Positions 38,272 through 52,400 of a DNA stretch of 64,000 nt are shown here, in pieces. Within the stretch, counting starts at the first letter, position 1. Each line of letters starts with the position of its first letter. Origin of the DNA: Paralichthys olivaceus (lineage: Eukaryota > Chordata > Actinopteri > Pleuronectiformes > Paralichthyidae); the NCBI RefSeq assembly GCF_024713975.1, contig NC_091097.1, positions 6,166,861 through 6,230,860 on the forward strand, in the 5' to 3' direction. The notes below the pieces were generated by a model. It saw only the letters and a program-made list of their open reading frames with translations. It was not told the origin of the DNA and did not search any database. The translations under genes were made by a program, and so were the position numbers.

Positions 38272-40502
38272 CAGTGGACGGCGATCCTTTAACCCACTTC
38301 CCCCGAGTCGGTGTAAGACCACGGATTATCGGCTTTGTCGCTTGTCGCAGAAACACGAGGTGTGTACAGTTGTTGTTGTTGTTAGCACACTGCTAAGCTA
38401 GTTGACGAGCTAACGTATGCTGCGTTTGAGTGCCGTCTGAGTACAAGGAAAGTTGATGCGAGTTGCGTTTAGGAACCGTGAGCATTTATAAATCACCGTT
38501 TGCAAAACGGAATCGTCAAAAACGTATTTGTTTATTTACTTTATACATTTTGTAACTTTATAAATCAGTTTTAAACGGCAACATTTCATTGATTGTTCAA
38601 TAAGTCAAACAGAATATTATTATTATTTATCAAACTTTTTTATTTTAAATTTATGATCAGTATGCTTTGGAGGACTGTTTTTAGTTTGCCTTTTAGTCAT
38701 TTCTTTTAATCTTTTAAATCTTTATTAGTGTCTGAGTTCCATACAGATACAATTTATTTATTATTATTATTATTATAAGTGGACTAAAACAAAATTGGTA
38801 TCTGGGATATTGTGATGAGCTTTTATGACCTTTATTGACCAAACTATTAATTAAGAAATTAGTGATTTTCAGTTGCATCTTTGTGCATGGTTGTCTTATT
38901 ACTACTGGTTCCCCTAATGTAAGTTGATTAAAAATTGTTAGAACTTGTCTTAAATCTAAACGTCTGCACACTGCAAAGCCTCCTATGACTGGTAATGGGG
39001 GCCTTTTATTTGAAACACATCAAACCAGCTTCAACATGTGCACTAGATTTATAGCATATAGCAGTAACTTTATCCCAGCACTAAGACACAATATATATTT
39101 ACCATTGACTTTACAATCAAAAACACCACAGTGCACAACGGTGAAAAACAGTTGTTTTAATGTTAAGTCAGTTACAAGTGCAACTTTGATCATGTCCCAC
39201 TGTTTAACAGCCTCAATTTGCAAATGCTTTTGTTTTGATATTTCATTCAACATCCGAGTCAGAATATCCTTTCCTGTGGTAACTAATGGAGGACTCTTGT
39301 AGTTTTCTAGATGACTCACATGACCATTTTCTATACACTTTAATTAGATTTTTTTGTTGTGCATAAGAGTTCATTTCTTTTTCTCACGTACTGTTGTGAA
39401 GTCAGGGATGGTGTATGACACAACACAAGTTGCAACATGAACTAAAATTAAAAGGGCAGTGATTCTGGTGAAAACAGAGAGTGAAATGTACAGCCCACAA
39501 CCTGCAGACACCGTTCCCTAATTCTTCACACATCTCTCTGTCCGACTGAAACATATTCATGTTTACTGTGACCAATTAGGACCAATGATTGAAGTCAACA
39601 AAATCCAATCTACTTGATTTCATTGGTTACAATCAACACTGGTAAGGAAAGTTGGTTAGTTCCCACCTTTGTTAATTATGGAAATGAATCAATAATCAAT
39701 ATTTTTGCTGCTTTGTCTGTGGCACATTTCCTTTTAAACACCAGGTCCATACCAGCATTACATAAGTTGTAGATACTCACGACTGAGCACATTAAGTCTC
39801 TATATGAGCAGTCGTGGGATGAAAACTACAACTACTGACAGATAAAGTACCAAGAAATCTTCACCTTAATACCAGATCCCCTGCTGACAAGTGAATCCAG
39901 TTCATTTCCGAGTCATATTGTTCAAAAGGTCTTGAAATACAGATAGTAACTTAGAAATTCACGAACCCCTACCTATTGTCTTAACACATATCCAGGCAAA
40001 AGACCAAAAACATGTCAAATTCTAGTAATAGTTTAATAAAGAAACACACAAACATAAAAGGCTAAAAATGTCACACCTTATCAACTCCCACGTTTAAGCC
40101 AGCAAATAAAAAACATAAGTAAGGCAGCATTAGCCTTACCCCAAAAAAAGACTAGAATTCATTAAATACGAGGTACGATTCTTAATGTTCAGCCTTTACC
40201 AATCCTGTGGATGACTGACAGTGTCATGACAAGTCCATCAGGTATCTCTGAAGGGCCTTGTGTGAAAGTATCAATTTAGCATGCGCTCTGATGTCAGGAC
40301 AAATGAACCATTTTGAAGCACCCACCCCGACATTTACAACAAGGGGAATCAGTGTTTGTAATTGTTTGTGCCCAGCTGAAGACAGGTGAGGTAAAATTCA
40401 CCCCGCTGAGGCATTGCTTCCCCAAAATTCAGCCCCTTCCTCCCCCTGTGCGTCCTCCCTCAGACCCCCTGTGCGTCCCTCTGCTTTACCCGCCCCCTCC
40501 CT
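38272..40502. other. Intergenic stretch between HARBI1-like gene and elob
   Basis: Holds the GC-rich probable promoter of the HARBI1-like gene (to about 38460), an AT-rich stretch with a (TTA)n run at 38757-38776, and otherwise unassigned sequence. The open frames at about 38.98-39.32 kb lack family resemblance and splice context. I see no gene. Confidence 0.55.
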
Positions 40503-43500
40503 TCACTGTACAGCCTGCTCGTTGGCTGTGCTGCCAGAGTCCTGGGGCTTCATGACGTCAGGGAGCTCAGGGGGAGTAGAGAAGGACTCGATCCTCAGCT
40601 GCTCAAATGAATCATCTGGGAGAACGACAGAGAGGGTTGACGTGACAGCAATGAGAGGGAGAGAAGAGACACCAGGTGGAGAGCAAATCAGATCGGAGCA
40701 GATAATTGGAGCTCGTAACACCATGGCATGAAATAAACAGTGACTAATTGGTGCAATGACTACAACACTGACTGAAAATGGTCTATCATAGGGGTTGATT
40801 AAAGTGTGAATTACTTACCACCCAGACGGAAAGCTAACCCCACTGTGGCTGGGGCCTGAGGTCGGGCCGTTTGATTTGTGAAGCCACAATTTCCAAGAGT
40901 TTGACCATCGTTCAGCAGCACGTCATCCTGGTGAAGAAAACAAACAGAGTAGAGTTCATTAACTACATTTTACATTACTACTGTTAACCTTTCAGAAATC
41001 ATGTTGGTAACTGCAACATCAAGATGGATATCATGATATAATCTGATAAATTCTCTGTAATATCCTTGGAAAAGTTGTTAGCAATAAAATAGTTAAACAG
41101 GCATGTTTGTATCTTGTGAATTTAACAAACTAAAAAAAAATAGATATACTGATAAAAGCATTGGAAAGGCCTCAGATACAGCACCACACCTTAAAAGTAT
41201 ATTAGTTTTATCCAGATAAAACTGCATTTTTCTTTTCCTGGAAATAACTTCTTCTTCACCACTCGAAAACAGCAGTTGTGATGTACTACCACTGACGAGT
41301 AACGTCCAACTAGTAAAACAGCAACTGCAAGACTTCAGATTGAAGCCACTTAAAAGAAGTAATGGTTGTGTATTCCTAAATTCATTTATTTGTTTTGTCG
41401 TTCAGTTGTGTCTGTCAAACCAGTTTTATGGCATTTCTTCTCTGTATGTATTTGTTTTTCAGAGGTTTTAGCCTGAGCCTGGTCATAAAACAACAACAGC
41501 AATCATCACTTTCATACAGCATAGCAGCATACAGCTGTTAAAATATGTTATTCAAGCTGTTATTTTTTTTTTTAAAAAGCACTGGTATGGGATGGCCGGA
41601 TGGTTTTAGAATCAGTGTCAGGGAGAAAGAATTATACCAGAAATTCTCTAATGAGCAACAGCATGTTAAAATAAAATATTACCTACGACCTTGGTCTGAA
41701 CATAGCACACATTGGTCTGGTATAACCAGAGGTATTAAAGGGAACTAAAAAAAGAGGTAGAGTTCTGAAACCTTATAAAACTTTCAATGTCAAACCAAAA
41801 ACTATTCATTTTACTGTCATATAAGAGAGAAAAGAGGCAAATCCTCACACTTAAAGCTGAAAGAAAAAGGTATCAATCAACCAAGTATCATTCACGGATT
41901 ATTGATTTTCCATTAAATCAATACAACAAATCGGTTTGATTCTTGAAACACTGAAAATGTCACCCTATCTCAAATGATATATTTTCATATTACACACCTC
42001 TACATTTTCCTTGAACTAATATTGCTCTAAACTTACATGAACTTGTTAAACAAATGGGTGCGTATGAACCAAATAAACAAAGTTGTTTGCTATAAACACA
42101 TGGTCAAACTTTTTCATTGTCATTCATAAATGTATGAATCACTGGAGATGCAATTTGTGTTATTTGACACAACAACTTTCCCTCTGAACTGAAAAGATGT
42201 TTCAGGTTCATTTATTTCACCTTATAAAGTCTCTGATCTTCAGGTGGCCTCTTTAAAATGCCTTCCACAATGCGCTTCAGTTCATAGACTGTGGTAGACT
42301 CTTTGGCATCTGTGAAGATGGTCGCCTTGTGACGTCGGATCATAAGAAACACATCCTGGGGTGAGATCAGGAGACAGATGAGAAGAGTGGAATTCAGACA
42401 CAGTTTACACCCAAGCACATTCACATCAGAAAAACAAATATGATGTATGACGACTGTGGAATAACTTATTTTTGACCCTGGTATTAACATTCATCCTGAG
42501 TGATCTGATCACAATTGATCAGTTTGTAGTTCAGGTCTGAATGCACCCAAATGTATCCTAACTGTGCTCTGAGATCTGATCACATTCTGGCAACATTCGT
42601 CTCACTGTTAGAACGCAAATGTGTCCACGTGTCCTGGGCCACAAATGGACCTCGGCTCCTACTCAGCTGACTTCCTCTGACTCACAACCATTTCACAATG
42701 AATCAAAACTATTTTACGCTTCCTACAGTGAAATATTGCCATGTAATCATTTATACCAAAAAATTTAATGTTAAGACCTGGTATTTATAGTCACGCTTAA
42801 GACCGGTGATCCGATCCTCAGGACACATATAACTGTCACTGAGTTTATAAATCAGCACAAGGCCTGCCATCATCAGATAGAAGGTTTATTAACAAATAAT
42901 GGTGAAAAGCCTGGGAGTGGTGTCCAACTTGATGTGTGGTGGTTCTGATCTCAATGAAAACTGCTCTGTACACTCACCACTGAGCCACCAAACCATAGAG
43001 GGATCCGAGGAACCCAGATCCTTAATACATTAGTGTGAACTCAAGATAACGTAATGTAAACTAGTAAAACTGGGTAGCTGATAACTTAGAAGTCCTTGTA
43101 TCAGCCAGGTGACACAGAGTGACGCTGTGAGGCATCAGATGGTGAATCTGACACTGACAGCAGCTTTAGTGAGTTGGTAAATGTACAGCACAGCCCTCCT
43201 CCGTAACGTTACTACAATCTCTCCACCCCTGGCGTTTAAAGACCCACGGTGCTGCTGCAGCTGCTAGCTAACGTCATGGCGAGGTAGCTAAGCTACAGCG
43301 ATTAGCCGACTGCTAGCTACTGTCGCTTCTTCAAAAAACAGGAGATGAGAACTTTAGACCCCGTAAGCTATGGAATGTTACAACCCCGAAAAACATTACA
43401 ACCACCATCTTCACGCCGACCACTCCCTGATATGATTAAGTAGTATTTAATTCGTAGATAACGCTAGCCGAGCCACAGCAGCTAATGCCAACTTTAGCTA

Positions 43501-43873
43501 GCTTCCTAGCGGCTAGTTAGGCATGTCTTGAAAAACCAAAGTTTGTTGCTTGAGCTGTCACGTCTTCATAATGACGTTATCTCGACCCTCTCCGCCAAAT
43601 CTACGAGCGACCCGAACATTGTACTGTCACGTCCTGTTTGCGTGAACTGACGTGTTGACATTAGCCAGCGCAGGTCTGCTAGCCTCCTTTAGCATAGGTT
43701 AGCTAAACAAAGGCAGCAGCTCCTGGACGGTCGCTTTTAGTGACGGGGATCGTTCGGCCACTGGCGGCACAGGTTTGAACCCGCAGATAAGGACGTGGTG
43801 GCGGATTAAAGTCGATCTGCGGAGTCATCGGGCCGCGGCACTACGAGATGTTTCTGTTTTCCTCACTCACCAT
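40503..43873 (-). CDS. elob: Elongin B
   Basis: Four exons (43873-43871, 42355-42221, 40927-40819, 40615-40503) give 119 residues, one longer than the human protein. The sequence is nearly identical to vertebrate Elongin B: a ubiquitin-like fold ([52 protein letters not shown]) and the conserved tail [15 protein letters not shown]...NEQAVQ. Elongin B pairs with Elongin C in the SIII elongation factor and in CUL2/CUL5 ubiquitin ligases (VHL- and SOCS-box types). The first coding exon contributes only the ATG, cut directly before GTGAGT. The upstream region (43.2-43.9 kb) is CpG-rich, like a housekeeping promoter. Confidence 0.97.
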
Positions 43874-44199
43874 TTCTTGCGGTTGGCTGCACACAGGAAA
43901 AAAAACGCCTCCACTGCAGCGACAACAGCTCACAGCGGCATCGGGCTTCAGACACAGACAGCGGCCGGTCCAGCACCAGCCAGCAGGGGGCGAGGGAGAG
44001 CCTTATCCACGAGTCAGCAATGGTTTAAAGAAACATCCAACATGTTGAGCTTGTGGAGAAATAGAACAAGTGTGTTATTGTGTTTGATAAAACGACTTTT
44101 CTAAATGTCTCTCATGTGGTTGAAGCACACTTAACCACAAATATGATTATTTACGATAAGATAAGAAGTCCTTTATTAGTCGCACAATGGGGAAATGTG

Positions 44200-44577
44200 C
44201 AGAGGTTCCCAAACTTTTCAGCCCCTGAACCCCATTTTTCTAAAAGGATATTTATCTGAACTAGTTCACTCAATAGTTTGCACGTTTCAATGTTTCCTGT
44301 GGTGCGGTTAAAAAAAAAGAAGAAAAATCTGCCAGAGGCTGCAACTGATGCTGTCATTATTCTGTCTTTGTCAGCTCTGGAGTCACGAGGAGACAAAGAA
44401 AGTCATGAGGCTGATGATTTATGATGATTCACATGGATTTACTTTACATTTAACTAGTATTGTTTTGATTAAGTAACTATTATTAATGACATATCTTTGT
44501 TTTAAAATCATATTTGATTTCTCAATCGTCTTGTGGCCCCTCCCCCAGAGGATCCCAACCCCTAGTTTGAGAACCAG
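44200..44577. mobile_element. hAT-like non-autonomous DNA transposon (MITE)
   Basis: The left end reads CAGAGGTTCCCAAACTTTTC; the right end, read on the minus strand, is CTGGTTCTCAAACTAGGGG. This pair resembles the hAT-type terminal inverted repeat found in many vertebrate MITEs. The interior has no transposase. Target duplications are not clear. Confidence 0.5.
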
Positions 44578-45926
44578 ATTTATTTTACTCAAAAGACCTT
44601 TCTAATATGGCAGCGTTAAATAAGTCACATGGTTAGATAAGAACATGCATCACTCATTTTTGTTGTTTCCTATCATTTGCCTTTAACATTAATTTGGAAC
44701 TGTGTATTCAAAGGCACTATATAAATGAACTTGTTATTTTTATTATAACAATCAGGTGTAGAACTAGAATGTCATTAAGTAGAACACATACATCTGCTGA
44801 GGCCCAACAGTCCCCTTGTGGAAATTAGGGATATTGATTACCTTTCTAGATGATCAGATTTGAGGACTATGATTCTTCCCTTTAGATTCAGCAGTTTTTC
44901 AGTTTTGTAGGATGAAATACCTCAAACTCCCTGGTGAAACAAACAGGTGTTTTTGTGTGAGAGGACTTCCCTTCCTCCTCTCAGCCTGACAGCAGCTGTC
45001 ACCAGAGAGTGGAACAGCTGAGCCCACATCAGCACAACAGACACGCACATATCAGGCGAGGTGTCACAGGACATTTGGGATGACAGTTTCTTTTAATCTT
45101 GTGACGTTGTGGAGTTTGTGATTTGGTCTGCTGGTCAGCAGCAGATACAAACAAAGCAGACATTTTCACATGACTAATCGAATGAATGTTGGCTGAATTC
45201 CATTCAGTCGTTTCAGTTTCCCGATATTTTGGCTCTTACTTAGAAGCTTAAACTTAATTAATTAATATTGTCACTGGCACTTGTGCTTTTTTTTTGCAAT
45301 GGCATCAAAATGTCTGTGGGGAAATCAGCCTATAAGCATACAATTTCAAATAATTATTTTTGTGAAATAAATCGTATAATGTTTATTTACCAGGTGACAT
45401 CTAGAAAATGAACACATGATCTTAAAGCTGTGCTCTCATTGAGATACTGTAGTTTTAATGCAGCACTGGACACCACATATCGACTCATATCGACTTATTG
45501 ACGCATCTGATGTCTCATGTATTCTGACTTTGAACAACTGATCTTGAATTTGTATTGATTACACATGAATATTATTGTCTATCCCTCTTTTTCTAGAAAG
45601 GAAAGTTTATTGACTTTTTTATTTTTTTATTTTATAGACAAAAACTACAAAAACTAATTCCTGCACAGCAGCTTGAAATTGGGCATTTCAAATTTCTGGA
45701 CTATCACTGACGTAGAAGAACCACTCAGCTCACAAGATACAATCAAATCCTAATGTAAAACAAAATGCTGTAACTATCAGTCTCAACCTGGACATCACTT
45801 TTCTCCACTTTTGTTCATCATAGAAATCCATGGACTCTTGGTCACCTGCTCTTGGTAACAAACTGTCTGCTGCTGTCATTCTACTAGATTTTGTACATTT
45901 ACAGTTTATGGTCGTACAATATCATC

Positions 45927-46215
45927 CATCCATCCATCCATCCATCCATTATCTATTCCGCATATCCTTTGAGGAATCATGGGGGGAGCTGGAGCCAATC
46001 CCAATTAGGCGAGAGCCGCGGTACACCTTGTACAGGTCACCAGCGAATCACAGGACCAACATACAGAGACAAACAACCATTCACTCTCACGTTTACTCCT
46101 ACAGTTCATTTTTAATCTCCAATCAACCTAACCCAGTCTGCATGTCTTTGAACTGTGGGAGGAAGCCAGTGTACCCAAAGACACAGAGAAAACATGGTCA
46201 CTCTACAAAAAAAGG
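45927..46215 (+). repeat. CATC microsatellite followed by a common teleost repeat
   Basis: Six 'catc' units lead into a dispersed repeat with 'tacaccttgtacaggtcacc', 'catacagagacaaacaacca', 'aatctccaatcaacctaacc' and 'tgcatgtctttgaactgtgg'. The same order occurs at 35.1 kb and in part at 57.4 kb. Confidence 0.75.
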
Positions 46216-46476
46216 CCCGTGAACAAAAAAACCATGCAAATCTGAAAATTGTTTTCTTGTTTAGACTTAATGGACCAAAATAAAGAGAGTTAAAACCAGA
46301 ACATATTTTGGACTTAAAAGGTTGAGAATGTAGACAATTGCAGCTTAATATCCAGGATCTGTTCTTGTCAGCAATGTCCTCGTCCAGGTAAAAAAAAAAA
46401 ACAGGATTCCAGAGTTCCTAAATTGGAGCCATGAAGTGAAGCACAGCAAAGCTCAGCACGACGATCCTCGACTAAG

Positions 46477-49400
46477 TCAGAATACTTCCATGGCCCAATA
46501 ATATTCCTCCTCCATGTTAGTTATTAGTCCGAGTGGGTTTCCACTTTCATTGACCTGTAAAAGAAAAATAGTTTTTTTTTGTAACTCTTTTAACAACTGT
46601 TTGTAAAATTTCTCAAACTTCTCTGAGATTGTCTTCAAATTCACTCTTTCAGGAAAAACACCTCTAAAAACTCATAAGACATTCCCCAACTTCTACCACC
46701 CAAGGGAAATGTTAAGTATTATATTAAAACATGTTTGGTTCTTGTTATCTATTCAACTCACCCATCTATCTCACCACAAAAGCACTCTCTTGGATCTTGG
46801 AATAAGTAAACTGTGGAACAGCGAGGCAAGAAGACAAAATTAATTTAACAGTTTCTATAAGACAACGTCTCCTCCAAACATGAAAACTTTAAAAGCCTAC
46901 ACTTACGTCCAGTCCTCTTGGGGATTGGACAGGCTCCAGTCCTCTACAGCAGAGCATGGAAAAAGGCCTCTGCTTGGTCACTGGATGCTCTTTGAAACAC
47001 AGACTGAAAACCTTGGCGGGTAGGTAGACGTCCCAGTCAGCTGCATGCTCCTCTATTAGATCACTGACCATCCTGTATGGAGAAGATTAGAAAAATGACA
47101 GCGTTGACTTGAAGGCATGATGAAAGACACACACAGGAGTTTTCTCAGAAACATCAGAAGTAATTAAAATCAAACTGAGCAGAATATATTTCACTGAGGA
47201 GCGACAGCATCAGTAATGTCCTCTGTAACTCTGGGCCCATTTATTGGTCCTTCTCCGCTGTATTTTTCATTTTCCCGTGTCTAACTGAATATGAAGTCAA
47301 TTTTAAGCTGGGAGATGCATCAATGCAACACCAGTTTAGTCAGGATGATAAATATTGCCCTGAATTTGAACATTTGTAACTGTGACATACATAAAATGAG
47401 TAATTCCCTTAAACATACAATATGTAACTTTGGCCACTAGGGGTCTCTCAATGCAAACAATAATAAAACACATAGTTAAATGATGTTCAAATCAGGCTCT
47501 CGGATTAGAAAAATTTATTTAAGTTTTATTCACATTTTGCAGAAAACAGCAGTGAATAATTGGTGATCTGGCGAGCACTACGTTTTTCCTCCACCGTCCT
47601 CTTTGGGGATGCAACACAGCAGATTTGCAAGTTGTGGGACTAATAAATGATTATTGTTTCTTATCTTATCTTGCTGGAAATAATGGAGTACAGACGTTTA
47701 CAATATATATAACATGGGTCCAGTTGTTTTTAGGCATTTTTATGAATAATTGCTATATATTATATCTTGAAGTACAATGAGATAATAAAATTAATTGTAA
47801 AAATTTTACACCCACCACATGCAATGTGCGCGCATTGAAAATCAAGGTTGTTATTTGAGAGCCATATTTTCAATGGAGTCTATCTAAGTTGTTTATTGAT
47901 AAATGCCGAAAACAAATAATACACTTAATGTAAGGGGGAAGTTTCAAATGGTTATTAATTTAAATTATATTAAGCGGGGGTGCACTCATTTTTATTTTTT
48001 ATAGTACATTATTAATACAGACCTGTTAATCAGCTGCGGTGTGATCACATCTGCGGTGCCTGTCTGCTGATGATAGATGACAAGAGCGACGGTGACGTTC
48101 AGCTGATCTTTCAGTTCTCTGTTGATCTGGCATGAGGACACATTCACACACACATCTATGTCAGACACAGGCAGTTCAGGTACAATATTATCACAGGATT
48201 TGACTTAAGACCTCCCCACCTCTCCTCTACAGTTTTCTTCAGTTGTGATTGGTCAGTGAGGTCAGTCCAGGAACATACATACATACACAGCACACTCATG
48301 CAAATGTCAGAAGATAGGCACACAGATACAGGAACGGTACGGAGAATGACAGGGTCAATAAAGTAGTGGCCCTGCCAGAGTTCATACCTATTAGATTTTT
48401 ATTCTTAGTCACCCTGTCCTGTGCTCTGATTGGCTGTAGCTGATCTTGATCATCTAGATGTTTTGATCTGGGACTTTTGTTGGAGAGCTCTAAAATTAGC
48501 TTTTGATGCAGAGCATCAGCTAATGTCATAAAACTTGACTTAAGTTAAGATACTTAAAGACGAACAACTATGATTTTAAAATCGGGTAGGGTTTTACTGA
48601 CAAAATTATTTCACATATCAGCCTACTATTAAAAAACTTCCCAAAGTATTACAGTCTGATTGATTAAGTCCTGATGGTCAGTGCACCACTGCTTGTCCAC
48701 ATTATCAGGCTTTTCTTTTTTATTTTGTAGAGCTTCCGCTTTTTGTTCCACACTGCGGCAGTTCCTATTGGTTTCAAGCAGAAACCCCCCTGAGCCTACA
48801 TGACTATTTGTCTTTTCAAATAGCTTATGGTCTTTATCTAATGTTTCATATTGCCATATAACCCTTGTTGTTGCAACGGGGAAATGGAACCCCCTGTCAT
48901 TTATTTTAACCAAGAAATAATTGCTAATAAAAGCATTCAAACAATGGTAGAGATGGGAAAGATTCTTTACAACCGTACAAGTGTTTACAACCTCTGAGCG
49001 TTCAGGGCATCGGACAATAAAAGATGACAGACTCTGGCTTACATGAGGTATATGTGTTCATTTGATTTTCAGGCAGTTCAGTCATGAAAATCATATTTAT
49101 ATATATTTGCCAGTCTCATGCAAGATTTTGATATGAAATAGTTTTCTACTTCTTCTGACATGTGTGGTTCAGTCATACACTCACTTTGTGGACTATGTCA
49201 TGAGGCAGTCTGGAGAGGATTCTGAGCGGGTACCCAAAGTGGTTGATGATGTCCACGATGTGCTTTGCGACATGCGGAGGGAGGCACGACTGCATCGGCA
49301 CGGCTTCCACCCACTTGGAGTTGTAATCTGTCACAGTCACAATGTATTTGTGCCCATTCAGTGTTTGGGGCAGGGGTCCTCTGACATCAAGACCAAGCCA

Positions 49401-52400
49401 CTGCCACGGCTCTTTCACCTGGAATCAAACAACATGATTTCATATCATGTCAAGCCATATGAGACAAATTAAGATTTGTGAATATGGGCTAAACAAATAA
49501 ACACTGACTGATTGATATCATTACACAATGAAATCCTTGGCTGATTATATTTAATAAAGCTGAGCTGAAACACTTTCATTCAGGCAACAGACATACCTCG
49601 ATCACATTTTCAGGATCTTTACATTCTGCCTGTGACAAATACAGAAAAAACATTTGATTAAAATACATTGCATTAAATATTGTATTTTAAAAGTTTAAAG
49701 TAGACTACTTACACTTGAATTATCATCTGGAGCCCACTGAATATCCTGTTGGAAAAAAATGTGTCCAATTAGGCATGTAAACATCTGACAACAGAATGTG
49801 CATTCATTTGTCCATAATGAATTAGCAAATAATACACCTTTACACTAATCAGTTGAATTATACTAAATGTAATATCTGCACTCATGGCTCTTACCTGTGG
49901 GACGCAGTAATCTCCATGGAAGAAATGAGGAAATGACTCAATATTCATCAGCCCTTCATCCACTATAATCCTCCATCTGTCAGATTTGATTGAGTCTTTG
50001 TCTCTGACCATAGAAACAGAAAGGTTCAACACATTAAAGAGGAAACAATTATTGCAGAACAGCCTTTAAAACAAATCTGTCGATCCAGGGAAACAAATCT
50101 GTAGATCCAGCGAGCAGTGGAGTGATAACAGCCGGAAGGCAGCAGTGGATCCTGATCATAGACTGTAAATAAAGATGTGTGGAATGATTGCTCTCCAGAA
50201 GGTAAGCCAAAGCATCTTAATCGCGACCTGGTTAATGTGTCTCAAAGATCATTATTAATCCATTGAAGTTTTTATCACACTGATGTTTGTTCAATTGTTA
50301 TTTTTTCCAGGTTCTAATTAGTTATTTGATGATATAAAACGTGATTAAACGTCATAATTGACAGCTGAGATTAACTCTAGACTCTAGACTCCAACATTTG
50401 ATTCAACAGGACCTTGCTCCCACGGCTCCATCCCCCGATCCTTACTGTGCAGACTCTGACTCCAAATACGCAAGATGTTAGCATTCATATCTGGGATATT
50501 TTGGCTTCATTTCTTTGATAGTGAGAGGAAGTGGAGAGATGTTTTTGTCCATCTTTATTTACAATCTATGAGCCTGATCTGGCTTCAGTTTTTGGAGCCT
50601 TTGTTGTTATTTTTTTAATTTGCACCAACAGAAAATCTTATACCCAATCCTTTAACAGTAAATATGTATTATTGTGTTCTGAGTAAACATCTCATTTAAC
50701 CTTATAAAGTGTCAGAACATTTACTGGCTTTACTATCATTTTATACCAAGAGCTAGCACCATTTTTTATTGTAAAGTAGTTCCAGCTCTAGTGCGTTCAT
50801 TTTCCATGTTATGTTTTTTTTTTGCTTCAGTACATTTGCCTTCCACAGTGTGTTTGCCTGTATCTTATCTGGCACCCTGAGGTATCCAACTGCCTGTGGC
50901 TCCAACAGGCCAAAACGCAAAGTAGGATTTCAAGCAATATAAAGAAAAAATGAATCGACTAGCTGCAGCATAACTGTCGCAGCAGCCAGTATTTCAACTT
51001 ATCAACTTCCTTGATTTTCATGTCATGGTCATTTTATGATCATATATATAACCTTTAAATATTGTTTTCTGTAATCTGGTGTGTTTTAAATATAAAATTT
51101 GACATAATACACATAGAGAAAGTAAAACAATGGAGGGCTAAAGTGTCTCTGTTGAGAAATAACATACCCCACAGACTCCACTTCCTCTGTTTGACTGCTC
51201 TCCTTGTTCTGGACAGTTCTCTTTGCTTTGGCAGGGGTGGTTGCTTGAGACTGATCAGGATCTGTTTGTGAGGCATGTGTCTGGATTCAGAAAACAACGA
51301 AACACACTGAATGTTATCGAGTTGGTATTAATAAAGCTTATAAACTATTATACTGACTCTGTGGTGCTGAAGTTAACAATGGCTGAAATAAAGACAGCAC
51401 TTATTTTGCTGTCATTGATTTCCAAACAAGATTTAAGTAAGATCCATTTGATCAAAAGCTGTTTTATACATTTTGAGAAAATGAAGCAACATGCTTAAAA
51501 ACCCAAACTGTCTCAAATCTCACTTTGTTCCTCTTACTTCTGGTTTTGATGGAGGCCTACAACAGGGAGAAAGATAAATATTAGTTTTAATTATTAAAAA
51601 CAGATGAAGATGAATTTGTGTTTAGAACTAAAAATGAGATGACATGAAACAATTTTTCCCAAACAAATGATCAGCTGATTTTTATTTCTAACTGGTTCCA
51701 CTGACGCTGAGTAAGTTAATACACACCCTCCTTGTCTGTGTGTTGTCAGGGGGTGAAAATATGGTGGGGACTGCATCTTCTTTGAGTTTCACACTTTTGC
51801 CTGTTCTGTCGATGTACTGCTCCTCAAAATGACTGATGCACAGGACAGAGAAGCGGGACGGAGTCCAGTCCTTCCACTTCATGTTGACGAGCCATTTCTT
51901 CAGTTTCCGGGGATTGTAAAGAGGAAACCTGTTGTAACACACAAACTCACTGAAACAAAACTAAAGCCATGTCCTGCACCTGATAACCTGATGTTTTCAC
52001 CCCACTCTGTTTCTTTATATGTTTGTTTCAAAGCAAGATCGCAAACAAACAACTTGGCAGATTTCCACGAAACTTGATGGAAGGATGTATTATGGGGTCA
52101 GAGAAGAAGCCATAAAACTTTGGTGTGGATCCAGAACAGGTCCAGATTTGTTGTTTTACATTGCTTGATTTTTTTTCACCACAACGTTTTCCCAAGGAAT
52201 AATTCATGGATCTTAATGGGGAAAAAACAGACATTGATATCTGGGAGTGTGTGAAATGTGATGCAGCTTGATTGAACATGTACAGTGAGGCCTGGTGTGT
52301 TGGATGTAAACAAACAGCAGAGTCAGTGTAAACAGTTGTTTAAACACAGTTTACAGTTAAAAGAAGCTGTGATAACTGGCTGATTGTTGATTTGAGGACC

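Larger units (their letters stand above)
43874..46476. other. Intergenic stretch between elob and the THAP-integrase gene
   Basis: Contains the rest of the elob CpG-rich promoter, a hAT-like MITE at 44.20-44.58 kb, a short piece of repeat family A near 44.80-44.83 kb, a CATC microsatellite at 45927-45950 and a dispersed repeat at 45.95-46.2 kb. No exon is seen. Confidence 0.6.

Noticed and set aside
49173-49418. A live LTR-type element indicated by the integrase-like frame
   Set aside because: The frame is one of 12 spliced exons with no terminal repeats, gag or reverse transcriptase nearby. It fits a domesticated host gene.
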